This document shows positions 33,491-42,259 of a DNA stretch of 64,000 bases, piece by piece. The translations under genes were made by a program, and so were the position numbers. The stretch comes from Microbacterium sp. AB (lineage in GTDB: Bacteria > Actinomycetota > Actinomycetes > Actinomycetales > Microbacteriaceae), in contig NZ_CP118157.1 of NCBI RefSeq assembly GCF_032878875.1, positions 1-64,000 on the forward strand, read 5' to 3'. Position 1 is the stretch's first letter; the number at the start of each line of letters is the position of its first letter. Under the pieces are notes generated by a model. The model was not told the DNA's origin. It made no database searches and worked only from the letters and a program-made list of their open reading frames with translations.

Positions 33491-34554
33491 CCGTCACCGC
33501 ACCCGCGCCCGCGGAGTCGGCGAGGAGCACGCCCGTCGTGCCGCCTCGTGTCGTCGCGCGGCGCTCGCCCTGGCTCCGGCAGTACGTCGCGCTGGCCGCG
33601 CTCGCCGCCGTCGGCATCGCCCTCCCGTTCGTCCTGCCGTCGGCCGAGCTCGCCATCGCGATGCGCGTCGTGATCTTCGCCCTCATGGGGATCGGCTGGA
33701 ACATCATGAGCGGCTTCGGCGGGATGTTCAGCTTCGGGCACGCCGCCTACTTCGGCATCGGCGCGTACGTCACCGCCGTCCTGCTCGTCGACTTCGGGGT
33801 GTCGCCGTGGATCGGCCTGGTCGCGGGCATGGCCGTGGCGGCGGGCGCGGGGGTCGGCATCAGCTACCTCGCCCTTCGCTACAAGCTCACGGGCGCGTAC
33901 TACGCCCTCTCGACGTTCGCCTTCGCCGAGATGCTGCGCCTCTTCGTCGTCGGCAACGACGGCCTCAGGCGCACCGTCGGGTTCACCGTGCCCGTGCAGC
34001 AGGGCGACAGCTGGGGCATGTTCCAGTTCCGCGCCGGATCGCCCGTGTACTTCTGGATCGCGACGGGGATGCTCGTCGCCGCGCTGGTCGTCTCCATCCA
34101 GTTCCTCCGCAGCCGCACGGGCCGCTTCACGCTCGCCGCGCGCGACGACGACATGGCCGCGGCCGCCATCGGCATCGACGTGCTGCGATACAAGCTCACG
34201 ACCGTCGCGATCTCCGCGGCGATCACGGCGGCGGCGGGCACGCTCTACCTGCAGTACTACATGTTCGTCGACCCCGAGCTCGCGTTCGGCGCCTCGGTCT
34301 CGAACAACGCCATCATCACCGCCGTCGTCGGAGGCGCCGGAACCGTGTGGGGTCCCGTCGTCGGCGCCGTGGTCATGGCGCCGCTGTCGGACCTCGTCGC
34401 GGGGTTCCTCCGCAACCCGCCCGAGTGGCTGTCGTTCGTCACGGGTCACGGAGGCCTCGACGTCCTCGTCTACGCCGTGATCCTGATCGCCTGCGTCCTG
34501 CTGCTGCCCCAGGGCATCTACGGCTCCATCAAGAACAGGGCGGTGCGGAGGTGA
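33487..34554 (+). CDS. ABC transporter permease, LivM type
   Basis: 355 residues, about ten hydrophobic helices. LivM landmarks: NIMSGFGGMFSFGHAAYFGIGAY, the coupling region TGRFTLAARDDDMAAAAIGID, and VVGGAGTVWGPVVGAV. It pairs with the LivH-type permease; its stop overlaps the start of the first ATPase (GTGA). Confidence 0.93.
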   Translation: MTVTAPAPAESARSTPVVPPRVVARRSPWLRQYVALAALAAVGIALPFVLPSAELAIAMRVVIFALMGIGWNIMSGFGGMFSFGHAAYFGIGAYVTAVLLVDFGVSPWIGLVAGMAVAAGAGVGISYLALRYKLTGAYYALSTFAFAEMLRLFVVGNDGLRRTVGFTVPVQQGDSWGMFQFRAGSPVYFWIATGMLVAALVVSIQFLRSRTGRFTLAARDDDMAAAAIGIDVLRYKLTTVAISAAITAAAGTLYLQYYMFVDPELAFGASVSNNAIITAVVGGAGTVWGPVVGAVVMAPLSDLVAGFLRNPPEWLSFVTGHGGLDVLVYAVILIACVLLLPQGIYGSIKNRAVRR

Positions 34555-35285
34555 GCCTTCTCGAGATCCAGGGCGTCTCCAAGTCCTTCCGCGGGCTGAC
34601 GGCGCTGCGCGACGTCGACATCGCCGTGGAGGAGGGCGAGATCGTCGGCATCATCGGCGCGAACGGCGCGGGGAAGACGACCCTCTTCAACTGCGTGACG
34701 GGCGCCTTCCCGCCCGACGCGGGCCGCGTCCTCCTCGACGGGCGCGACGTCACGGGCGCGAGGACACACCGCCTCGTCGGCGCCGGTCTCGTGCGCACCT
34801 TCCAGCTCATGCGCCCCTTCGCGACCATGACGGCGCGCGAGAACGTCACGATCGCCGTGCAGAGCCGGGGCGTGCGTCCGGAGCGCCGGGCGCGGGACGA
34901 AGCCGAGACCCTGCTCGCCCGCACGGGCCTCGCCGACTGGGCGGACGCGGTGTCGGGCTCCCTGCCGACCGCCGTGCAGAAGCGTCTGGAGCTGACGCGC
35001 GCGCTCGCGACGCGCCCGCGCGTGCTGCTCCTCGACGAGGTGCTGGCGGGGCTCGTCCCCTCCGAGCGCATGCCGGTGCTCGACCTGCTGGACGACCTGC
35101 GACGGGAGGAGGGCACGACCCTGCTCTTCATCGAGCACATCATGGCCGCCGTCCGGCGGCTGAGCGACCGCGTCGTGATGATGGACCAGGGCGCCGTGCT
35201 CGCCCGAGGGGCCGTCGACGACGTGCTCGCCGATCCGCGCGTGATCGAGGCCTACCTCGGGAAGGAGTACGGGCATGCTGCTTGA
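34551..35285 (+). CDS. ABC transporter ATP-binding protein, LivG type
   Basis: 244 residues. Walker A (GANGAGKTTLF), Q loop region (VRTFQLMRPFATMT), and Walker B (RVLLLDEVLAGL) with the following IEHIMAAV are clear. The signature segment reads LPTAVQKRLELTRALA, where the usual LSGGQ is changed to LPTAVQ, a variation that also occurs in LivG-type proteins. The GTG at 34551 overlaps the LivM stop; its 3-prime end overlaps livF by 11 bp. Confidence 0.93.
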   Translation: MSLLEIQGVSKSFRGLTALRDVDIAVEEGEIVGIIGANGAGKTTLFNCVTGAFPPDAGRVLLDGRDVTGARTHRLVGAGLVRTFQLMRPFATMTARENVTIAVQSRGVRPERRARDEAETLLARTGLADWADAVSGSLPTAVQKRLELTRALATRPRVLLLDEVLAGLVPSERMPVLDLLDDLRREEGTTLLFIEHIMAAVRRLSDRVVMMDQGAVLARGAVDDVLADPRVIEAYLGKEYGHAA

Positions 35286-35976
35286 GGTGGACGAGCTCCG
35301 CGCGGGCTACCACGGGCTGGAGATCCTCCACGGGCTCTCCCTCACCGTCGGCGAGGCGGAGGTCGTCGCGATCGTCGGCGCCAACGGCGCCGGCAAGTCG
35401 ACGACGCTGAAGGCGCTCGCGGGTGAGGTCAGGCAGTACGGCGGCGCGGTGCGCTTCGACGGCCGGCCCGTCGGCCACGGGCGCAGCCACCTCGTCGCCC
35501 GGCGGGGCCTCATGCTCGTCCCCGAGAACAGGGCCCTGTTCGGCTCGCTCACCGTCGAGGACAACCTGCGGATGGGCTCGTGGGGGCGGAGGGGCCGGGA
35601 GGGCTTCTCGGAGGCGGAGGTCCTCGAGCTGTTCCCCATCCTGCGCGAACGCCGGTCGCAGCGCGCGGAGACGATGTCGGGCGGCCAGCAGCAGATGCTG
35701 GCGATCGCCCGCGCGCTCATGGGCGCCCCGCGGCTGCTCATGCTCGACGAGCCGTCCACGGGGCTCTCGCCCAAGCTCACCTGGGACGTCTTCCACGCGG
35801 TGCACGCGATCCGCGAACGCGGCGTGAGCGTGCTCATCGTGGAGCAGAACGCGGGCCAGGTGCTGAAGCTCGCCGACCGCGCCTACGTGCTCGAGTCGGG
35901 CTCGGTCGCCCTCGAGGGCGAGGCCGTCGCGCTCGCGGACGACGAGCGCATCCGGGCCGCCTACCTGGGCGGCTGA
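35275..35976 (+). CDS. ABC transporter ATP-binding protein, LivF type
   Basis: 233 residues. Walker A (GANGAGKSTTLK), signature (MSGGQQQMLAIARALM) and Walker B (RLLMLDEPSTGLSP) are intact, with the LivF-specific LVPENRALFGSLTVEDNL. Together with the LivG-type ATPase it powers the importer. It overlaps the upstream gene by 11 bp and precedes the amidohydrolase by 47 bp. Confidence 0.94.
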   Translation: MLLEVDELRAGYHGLEILHGLSLTVGEAEVVAIVGANGAGKSTTLKALAGEVRQYGGAVRFDGRPVGHGRSHLVARRGLMLVPENRALFGSLTVEDNLRMGSWGRRGREGFSEAEVLELFPILRERRSQRAETMSGGQQQMLAIARALMGAPRLLMLDEPSTGLSPKLTWDVFHAVHAIRERGVSVLIVEQNAGQVLKLADRAYVLESGSVALEGEAVALADDERIRAAYLGG

Positions 35977-36023
35977 CGCCCGATGGACACGACTGTTCCA
36001 CCCCGTACCCCGAAGGAGACCCG

Positions 36024-36698
36024 ATGACCGAGCAGATCGACTGGAACGACGAGGTCGCCAGGATCCGCGACCTCCGCGCGAGCCGCGCCAGGGTCGGGCC
36101 GGGCAGCAGGCCGGCCGTCGTCGTGGTCGACTTCCAGAAGGCGTTCACCGAGCACGAGCACATCGGACCCGGCACGGCCGTGGCGCTCGCCCACACCGCC
36201 GAGCTGCTGCGGGCGGCGCGGGCGGCCGGCGTGCCCGTGATCTACCTCGTCATGATCCTCGACTCGCTCGACGACCGCATGCTCGCCCAGCGGGTGCGGT
36301 CGAGCCTGACCGAGCGGTGCGAGCGCGGAGATCCGTGGACCGACATCAGCCCGGCCGTCGCCCCCGAGCCGTCGGACCACATCGTGGAGAAGACCGTCGC
36401 CTCCGGCTTCTACAACACGCGCCTCCACGACCTGCTCCAGGAGCTCGGCGTCGACGAGGTCGTCATGACCGGCACGTCGACGAGCGGATGCGTGCGCGCG
36501 ACCGTCGTCGACGCCGCGTACCGCGACTACCGCGTCAGCATCGTCGAGGAGTGCTGCGACGACTTCCGCGCGCTCTCGGGAGAGGTGTCGCTGTGGGACA
36601 TGCAGGATCGCTTTGGGGACGTCGTGTCGAAGCGGTGGATGCTCGACCGGCTCGCATCGATCGCCGCGGACCGCGAGCAGGAGGCCGTCGCGCGATGA
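36024..36698 (+). CDS. Isochorismatase-like cysteine amidohydrolase (maleamate/N-carbamoylsarcosine amidase type)
   Basis: 224 residues with the full cysteine-hydrolase triad: Asp36 in VVVVDFQKAF, Lys123 in HIVEKTVASGFYNT and Cys156 in TGTSTSGCVRATVVDA. The extended N-terminus and C-terminus match the N-carbamoylsarcosine amidase / maleamate amidase branch rather than isochorismatase proper. Such enzymes cleave a terminal amide to acid and ammonia. In this operon it could cleave the half-amide made by the neighbouring PuuE-like hydrolase. Start after GAAGGAG; the stop overlaps the next ATG by four bases. Confidence 0.88.
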   Translation: MTEQIDWNDEVARIRDLRASRARVGPGSRPAVVVVDFQKAFTEHEHIGPGTAVALAHTAELLRAARAAGVPVIYLVMILDSLDDRMLAQRVRSSLTERCERGDPWTDISPAVAPEPSDHIVEKTVASGFYNTRLHDLLQELGVDEVVMTGTSTSGCVRATVVDAAYRDYRVSIVEECCDDFRALSGEVSLWDMQDRFGDVVSKRWMLDRLASIAADREQEAVAR

Positions 36699-37669
36699 TG
36701 GCGGGGCGGGCGCCGCTGCGCAACAACGAGAGGCTCGTCTACGCCCCCATGTCGACCCGGCCACGGGTGACGATGCCGGGCGGTGCGCTCGTCGCCTTCT
36801 GGCACGCGCCCAACGTCGAGCACTACGACTACATCGCGCCCGGCGGCGGCACGCCCCAGGGCCGCGTCGCGTATCCCGATCTCCAGCACTACATGCACCG
36901 GGACAGCGGGAACCGCGTCGGCCTGTGGCGGATGCTCCGCGCCGTGGACGCCTTCGAGATGCCGTCGACGGTGTCGCTGAGCCTGTCGCTGCTCGAGGAG
37001 CAGCCCGAGGTGCGGGACGCCGTGCTCGAGCGCGACTGGGAGATCATGAGCCACGGCATCTCCAATCTCCGTCCCCTCTACGGCCTGTCCTACGACGAGG
37101 AGGACGCGTTCTTCGCGCTGTCGCAGCGGCTCAGCGAGGCGTACTGCGGCGGGCGGCGCATCAAGGGGATGCTCGGCCCGAAGGTCTCGGGCACCGACAA
37201 CACGTGCGAGCTGCTCGTCGCGCACGGCATGGCGTACGTCGCGGACTGGATCCACGACGAGCAGCCGCGTCCGCTGCGCACGGCGGCCGGCGGCCGGCTC
37301 GTCTCGATGCCGTACAGCTTCATGCTCAACGACGTTCCGATGATCCACGCTCGCTCGCTCTCGGGCCGCGAGTTCATCGACCTCGCGATCGCCCAGATCG
37401 ACAGGCTCCTGCGCGACGCGGAGGAGGACGGCCAGGCGCGCGTCGCCTGCTTCGCGACGCATCCGTTCCTGTCGGGACAGCCGTGGTTCCACCGGTACCT
37501 GTCGGAGGTGTTCGCGTACGTCCGGTCGGACGACCGCATCCGGTGCACGACGGCGGGCGAGATCGCCGACCACTACATCGAGAACCACTACGACGAGCAG
37601 GTCGCGTTCGCGGCGCGGCTGGAGTCCGAGCACCTCGCCGCGCTGACCCCGCAGGAGGTCTCCCCATGA
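36695..37669 (+). CDS. PuuE/cyclic-imide-hydrolase-like polysaccharide-deacetylase-fold hydrolase
   Basis: 324 residues of the NodB-homology fold without a signal peptide, so a cytoplasmic PuuE/cyclic-imidase-type enzyme rather than a polysaccharide deacetylase. Likely active-site positions are His37 in VAFWHAPNVEHY, His120 in WEIMSHGISN and His256 in CFATHPFLSG. Members open cyclic amide rings (allantoin, succinimide, maleimide). It is translationally coupled to the amidase upstream and to a paralogue downstream (ATGA overlaps both sides), which argues for one pathway and possibly a complex. The exact substrate is inferred from context. Confidence 0.82.
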   Translation: MMAGRAPLRNNERLVYAPMSTRPRVTMPGGALVAFWHAPNVEHYDYIAPGGGTPQGRVAYPDLQHYMHRDSGNRVGLWRMLRAVDAFEMPSTVSLSLSLLEEQPEVRDAVLERDWEIMSHGISNLRPLYGLSYDEEDAFFALSQRLSEAYCGGRRIKGMLGPKVSGTDNTCELLVAHGMAYVADWIHDEQPRPLRTAAGGRLVSMPYSFMLNDVPMIHARSLSGREFIDLAIAQIDRLLRDAEEDGQARVACFATHPFLSGQPWFHRYLSEVFAYVRSDDRIRCTTAGEIADHYIENHYDEQVAFAARLESEHLAALTPQEVSP

Positions 37670-38583
37670 CGCTCATCGCCCATCCCGCCGACGCGACGGT
37701 CTTCGCCCCCGACCTGCCGGCCTCGTACGACGCGCACCGCGCCCCGTGGAGCCTTCCCGGAGACAGGAGGCTCGCCGTCAGCGTGCTGCTGCACGCGCCG
37801 AGCTACCAGGACGACGTCCCGGACGGCGCCGTCAAGCCGCTCGCGATGGCGGGCGGCGTCGGCCGCGACACGTCGGAGCCCGCGCACGGCCAGGTCGCGC
37901 GGCTGTCGCAGTGGGACTTCGGCCTCACGACGGGCATCTGGCGGCTGCTCTCGATCGCGGAGCGCGCCGGGGTTCCCGTAGCGGTGTCTCTCGACGAGCA
38001 CGGGGCGCGCACCGTGCCGGGTCTCGCGCGCGGCGTCGCCGCGCGCGCCCAGGAGATCGTCGTGCGCGGCTCGGCCGCCAACATCATCCTCTCGCCCACG
38101 ATGGGCGAGCACGCGGAGCGCGCCTACATCGCGAACGCCCGCGAGAGCGTCGCGCGTCTCACGGGCACGTCCCCGACGGGCTGGTTCGGCCCCGAGCGGT
38201 CCATGACGCCCCGGACGACGTCGCTGCTGCGGGACGAGGGGTTCTCCTGGTTCGGCGACTGGCCGGTCGACGAGCGGCCCGTCGCGCTCGAGGGGGCCTC
38301 CCGCAGGCTCATCGCGCTCCCGCACCCCCTCGAGACGGAGGACATGTTCCAGCTGTACACCCGGGGGCTGCCGTTCGCCGACTACGAGACGCTGCTCGAG
38401 GAGACGATCGAGCAGCTCGTCGCCGACGCCGACGTCACGGGCGCGCGCCACCTGGGGCTGAGCTGGTTCGGATGGGTTCTCGGGCAGGCGTGCTTCGCGG
38501 ACGTCGCCGAGCGCACGCTCCGGCTGCTCGCGTCGCACCCCGACATCCTCCTCGTCACCCCCGGCGAAGCCGCCGCCCTCTGA
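37666..38583 (+). CDS. Degenerate paralogue of the PuuE-like hydrolase
   Basis: 305 residues, alignable with the preceding protein: GIWRLLSIAERAGVPVAVSL matches GLWRMLRAVDAFEMPSTVSL, and GWFGPERSMTPRTTSLL matches the region before the fifth strand. The histidines expected in the metal site are missing: SHG is replaced by VRG (Arg134) and the late ATHPFLSG by SWFGWVLG, while LHAP near residue 44 is kept. It is therefore probably not hydrolytic by the same mechanism, and may be a structural or regulatory partner of the active subunit. Stop-start overlap of four bases with it. Confidence 0.75.
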   Translation: MTLIAHPADATVFAPDLPASYDAHRAPWSLPGDRRLAVSVLLHAPSYQDDVPDGAVKPLAMAGGVGRDTSEPAHGQVARLSQWDFGLTTGIWRLLSIAERAGVPVAVSLDEHGARTVPGLARGVAARAQEIVVRGSAANIILSPTMGEHAERAYIANARESVARLTGTSPTGWFGPERSMTPRTTSLLRDEGFSWFGDWPVDERPVALEGASRRLIALPHPLETEDMFQLYTRGLPFADYETLLEETIEQLVADADVTGARHLGLSWFGWVLGQACFADVAERTLRLLASHPDILLVTPGEAAAL

Positions 38584-38627
38584 CCGGGGCGCGCGCCGTC
38601 CCCCGCGAGACACGAAAGAGCACCACC

Positions 38628-40043
38628 GTGACGCAAGACGTCCGATCGACGCCCGCCGTCGGCGGGGAGCCGCCCTCCTCCCTGCCGCGCAGGCTGCCGT
38701 GGTCCCTCGGCAGCGGGACCATCCTGCTCGGCCTGAACTCCGCGATGATCGCCGTGGCGCTCGTCCCCATGGCGGCCGAGTTCGGGGATGCGGGCGTCAT
38801 CGCCTGGATCGTGAGCTCGCTGTACATCGCGGCCGCCGTCGGCTCGCCGACGGCGGGGCGGCTCGCCGACCTCCTCGGACCGCGGCGGACCTACCTGGCC
38901 GGCCTCGCGATCGTCCTCGTCGCGTCGACGCTCGGGCCCTTCGTCCCGACCGCCGAGCTCATGATCGCCGACCGCGTGCTGCTGGGCCTGGGAGCCTCGG
39001 TGCAGTTCCCCGCGGCGATGGCGATCATCCGCCAGCAGGCCGAGCGCCGCGGGGCGCGGCCGACGGGGGCGATCGGCGTGATCGCGCTGTGCGGGCAGAC
39101 GACGGCGGCGCTCGGTCCGACGACGGGCGGCCTCGTCGTGCTGCTGTGGGGATGGCAGGGGATCTTCTGGGTCAACCTGCCCATGGTCGCCCTGTGCGCG
39201 ACGCTCGTGCTCGCCTTCGTGCCGAAGGACGCCCGCCGCCCGCGGCGGGGAGGCGCGGCGCAGCTCGCCTCCCTCGACCCGCTCGGCATGCTGCTGCTCG
39301 TCGTGACGCTGGTGCTCCTCATGCTGGGGCTGCTCTCGCTCGACGGCGCGGGGCCGGCGTGGCTCTTCCTGGCGGCGTTCGTGCCCGCGCTGGCGCTCTT
39401 CGTCTGGCGGGAGCGGCGTGCCGCGAGCCCCTTCGTCGACGTGACGCTCATGACCCGGTACCCGCAGTTCGCGCTCACCTGCCTGCGGGCGGTGGCGACC
39501 TTCGTCTCCTTCTACTGCGTGTTCTACGGTCTGCCGCAGTGGCTCGAGGCCACCCGCGGTCTCGACGCGGGCCTCACGGGCCTGCTCATGCTTCCGGTGT
39601 TCGGCGTCGGAGCGCTGTCCACCTGGACCGCGACGAGGCTCGGCGCGCGGTGGCACCCGCGCGAGCTGCTCGTGATCGGCTCGTCGGCGATGGTCGTCGC
39701 CGGCGCCGCGCTCGCGTTCGCGACCGGACCGGACGCCCCGCTGTGGTGGCTCGCGATCGTCTGCGCCCTGCTCGGCGTGCCCAACGGCTTCAACAACCTC
39801 GGCAACCAGCTTCTGCTCCATCGCGCGGTCCCCGCGGAGGCGGCGGGCAGCTCGAGCGGCGTGTACCGCACGGCGCAGTACATCGGCGCCTCGCTCGCGG
39901 CGGTCGTCGTCGCGCACACGCTGGACGAGAGCGCGCCGGCGGGGGGCGTCCACGCCATGGGAGCCGCCGTCTGCGTGATCGGCGCCGTGCTCCTCGCCGC
40001 GTCGCTCGTCGCGCTCGCCCGCCTCCGGAGAGGCCGGTCATGA
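38628..40043 (+). CDS. MFS transporter, DHA2-like
   Basis: 471 residues with about 13-14 hydrophobic helices. MFS motif A is visible as GRLADLLGPRRTYLAG and motif C-like glycines near GPTTGGLVVLLWGW. Size and helix count suit the 14-helix DHA2 drug/proton antiporter family. In this operon it could export a toxic intermediate or import a related substrate. The GTG at 38628 follows GAAAGAG; the stop overlaps the next ATG by four bases. Confidence 0.87.
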   Translation: MTQDVRSTPAVGGEPPSSLPRRLPWSLGSGTILLGLNSAMIAVALVPMAAEFGDAGVIAWIVSSLYIAAAVGSPTAGRLADLLGPRRTYLAGLAIVLVASTLGPFVPTAELMIADRVLLGLGASVQFPAAMAIIRQQAERRGARPTGAIGVIALCGQTTAALGPTTGGLVVLLWGWQGIFWVNLPMVALCATLVLAFVPKDARRPRRGGAAQLASLDPLGMLLLVVTLVLLMLGLLSLDGAGPAWLFLAAFVPALALFVWRERRAASPFVDVTLMTRYPQFALTCLRAVATFVSFYCVFYGLPQWLEATRGLDAGLTGLLMLPVFGVGALSTWTATRLGARWHPRELLVIGSSAMVVAGAALAFATGPDAPLWWLAIVCALLGVPNGFNNLGNQLLLHRAVPAEAAGSSSGVYRTAQYIGASLAAVVVAHTLDESAPAGGVHAMGAAVCVIGAVLLAASLVALARLRRGRS

Positions 40044-41122
40044 CCGCCCCTCGCTCCGCCCTCTTCCGGCCGCTCCGTCTGCGAGACCTGGAGCTGCGCA
40101 ATCGCGTCGGCGTCTCGCCCATGTGCATGTACGCGTGCGAGGACCGCTCCGGCCGGGTCCACGCATGGCACGTCGTGCACTACGGGCAGTTCGCGCTCGG
40201 CGGCGCCGCGCTCGTGGTCACCGAGGCCACCGCGGTGCTCGCGGAGGGGCGCGTGACGCCGCGGGACGCGGGACTCTGGGACGACGCGCACGTCCCCGCG
40301 TGGCGCGCCGTCGTCGACGCCGTGCACCGCGCCGGCGCGGCGATCGCCGTGCAGCTCGCCCACGCGGGCCGCAAGGGCGGGAAGCACGCGGGTCTTCCGG
40401 GCGACCCGGCGGACGAGCGCGGATCGGTGCCGCCCGACGCCGGCGGATGGGTGACGGCGGGCGCCTCCGGCGCGGGCTTCGGGCACTACGCCGCGCCGCG
40501 GCGGGTCTCGGACGGCGAGATCGAGGAGGTCGTGGACGGCTTCCGCGCTGCGGCCGGGCGCGCCGTGGCCGCGGGCTTCGACGCCGTCGAGCTGCACGCC
40601 GCGCACGGATATCTGCTGCACGAGTTCCTCTCGCCCGTCACGAACACGCGCGACGACCGGTGGGGCGCCGACCGCGAGCTGCTCCTCCTGCGCACGGTCG
40701 ACGCCGTGCGCGAGGTCATGCCGGCGGGGATGCCCCTTCTCGTGCGGCTGTCGGTCGACGACGTCGCCGAGGGCGGGCTCGTCGCCGCGGACTCCGCCGC
40801 CCTCGCGGGGCGGCTGCGCGCACGGGGCGTCGACCTCGTCGACTGCTCCTCGGGCGGGCTCGTCTGGGGTGCCGAGTACGACCCGTCGCCCGGCTACCAG
40901 GTGCCGGGCGCCGCGGCGGTGCGCGCATCCGGCGCGACCGTGGCGGCGGTGGGCCTCATCTGCGAGCCCGCCCACGCCGAGGCGATCGTGCGCGACGGGC
41001 TGGCGGACGTCGTGCTCCTCGGGCGGGCGATGCTGCGCGACCCGCACTGGGCGCGGCGCGCCCAGCTCGAGCTCGAGGGCGCGGCCACGATCGAGCCGCG
41101 GTACCACCGCGCCTACCGCTGA
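40040..41122 (+). CDS. Old Yellow Enzyme family NADH:flavin oxidoreductase (YqjM-like)
   Basis: 360 residues, an FMN-binding TIM barrel. Motifs: SPMCMYACEDRSG at the start (YqjM-type Cys), WHVVHYGQFALGGAALVVTE, QLAHAGRKGG, the HxxH substrate-anion pair in ELHAAHGYLLHEFLSP, and FMN phosphate loop near LGRAMLRDPHW. It reduces activated C=C bonds using NAD(P)H. Maleimides are classic OYE substrates, fitting a pathway in which maleimide becomes succinimide before ring opening. Last gene of the operon, ATGA-coupled to the MFS gene. Confidence 0.93.
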   Translation: MTAPRSALFRPLRLRDLELRNRVGVSPMCMYACEDRSGRVHAWHVVHYGQFALGGAALVVTEATAVLAEGRVTPRDAGLWDDAHVPAWRAVVDAVHRAGAAIAVQLAHAGRKGGKHAGLPGDPADERGSVPPDAGGWVTAGASGAGFGHYAAPRRVSDGEIEEVVDGFRAAAGRAVAAGFDAVELHAAHGYLLHEFLSPVTNTRDDRWGADRELLLLRTVDAVREVMPAGMPLLVRLSVDDVAEGGLVAADSAALAGRLRARGVDLVDCSSGGLVWGAEYDPSPGYQVPGAAAVRASGATVAAVGLICEPAHAEAIVRDGLADVVLLGRAMLRDPHWARRAQLELEGAATIEPRYHRAYR

Positions 41123-41175
41123 GCCGCGGGCCGGTGCCCGGCGGGACGCTACCGTGTTCAGGACGGGAGGGCCGG

Positions 41176-42186
41176 ATGGCTGAGCAGCGGCGGGCGCCGA
41201 GCATCTACGACGTGGCGCAGCGCGCCGGCGTCTCGCACCAGACGGTGTCGCGGGTGCTCAACGACTACGCGGGCATCCGGCCCGCGACGCGCGAGAGGGT
41301 GCTCGACGCCATCCGCGGGCTCGGCTACCGGCGCAGCGTGGCCGCGCGCACGCTCGCGACGAGCCGCACGGGATCCATCGGCATCCTCTCCCCCGCGACC
41401 GCGGCGTACGGCGCGGTGAGCTCGCTGCTGGCGGTCGAGCACGCCGTGCGCGATGCGGGCTATCGCCCGCTGGTGACGAGCGTCGTGGCCGACGGCGACG
41501 CGGTGCGCGCCGGCGTGGAGTTCCTGCTCGACCACTCCGTGGAGGCGCTCGTCGCGATCGCCCCCTACCGCGTCATGCTCGCGGAGCTCGAGGGCGCCGG
41601 CCTTCCCGTGCTCATGCTGCAGGCGGGCGACGAGGGGCCGGACGGCGTCGCGGTCGACCAGCAGGCGGGCGTCGACGCGCTGCTGGACCACCTCCTCGCC
41701 CTCGGGCACACGGGCATCCAGCACATCGCGGGTCCCTCGGGCTACATCGAGGCGGATCTGCGGCGGGCGGCCTTCGCGCGCGCGGTCGCCGCGCGGGCGC
41801 TGCCGGTGCTGCCGCTGCTGCAGGGCGACTGGACGGCCGATGCGGGACACGCGCTCGCCGCGTCCGTCTCGCCCGAGGCGTCGGCGATCGTCGCGGGCAA
41901 CGACCAGATGGCCCTGGGGGTCGTCCACGGGCTCGCCGATCGCGGCCTCCGGGTGCCGGACGACATGAGCGTGACGGGGTTCGACGACATCCCCGAGGCC
42001 GCACACTGCCTGCCTCCCCTCACGACGGCGCATCAGGACTTCGCCGAGATCGGGAGGCTGGCCGTCGCGCGCCTCGTCGCGCGGTTGGACGGCGCCGATG
42101 CCCCGGAGCCGGCGACGGTCGCGCCGCGGCTCGTCGTCCGCGGATCGACGGCGGCGCCCGCGCACGGAGGCGGTGCTCCGGCCTGA
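41176..42186 (+). CDS. LacI-family regulator of the arabinose operon
   Basis: 336 residues. The LacI helix-turn-helix and hinge are clear: SIYDVAQRAGVSHQTVSRVL, TRERVLDAIRGLGYR. The effector domain is a periplasmic-binding fold (VDQQAGVDALLDHLLALG, SAIVAGNDQMALGVV, MSVTGFDDIPEA). It lies just upstream of araB and probably represses the operon through the palindrome at 42229-42246, releasing with L-arabinose or a pathway intermediate. The start follows GGAGGGCCGG. Confidence 0.92.
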   Translation: MAEQRRAPSIYDVAQRAGVSHQTVSRVLNDYAGIRPATRERVLDAIRGLGYRRSVAARTLATSRTGSIGILSPATAAYGAVSSLLAVEHAVRDAGYRPLVTSVVADGDAVRAGVEFLLDHSVEALVAIAPYRVMLAELEGAGLPVLMLQAGDEGPDGVAVDQQAGVDALLDHLLALGHTGIQHIAGPSGYIEADLRRAAFARAVAARALPVLPLLQGDWTADAGHALAASVSPEASAIVAGNDQMALGVVHGLADRGLRVPDDMSVTGFDDIPEAAHCLPPLTTAHQDFAEIGRLAVARLVARLDGADAPEPATVAPRLVVRGSTAAPAHGGGAPA

Positions 42187-42228
42187 TTGCGCGGGGTCGC
42201 ATCGCGGGGTAATCTGAGGGACGCGCAT

Positions 42229-42246
42229 CATGTGAGCGCTCACATG
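42229..42246. promoter_or_regulatory. LacI-type operator upstream of araB
   Basis: CATGTGAGCGCTCACATG is a perfect 18-bp palindrome with the central CG step typical of LacI-family operators. It ends 13 bp before the araB start, so bound repressor would block transcription. TAATCT (42210-42215) upstream could be the -10. Confidence 0.8.
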
Positions 42247-42259
42247 TCGAGGAGGACGG

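Noticed and set aside
31198-35976. A true branched-chain amino acid uptake system
   Set aside because: The family is LivJHMGF-like, but the fused operon context with amidase, imidase-like enzymes and OYE points to a different ligand; left as BCAA-type only.
36695-38583. Secreted polysaccharide (chitin/peptidoglycan) deacetylases
   Set aside because: Neither protein has a signal peptide, and the canonical TFDDG/HSxxH motifs are replaced by the PuuE-like variants; operon partners are intracellular catabolic enzymes.
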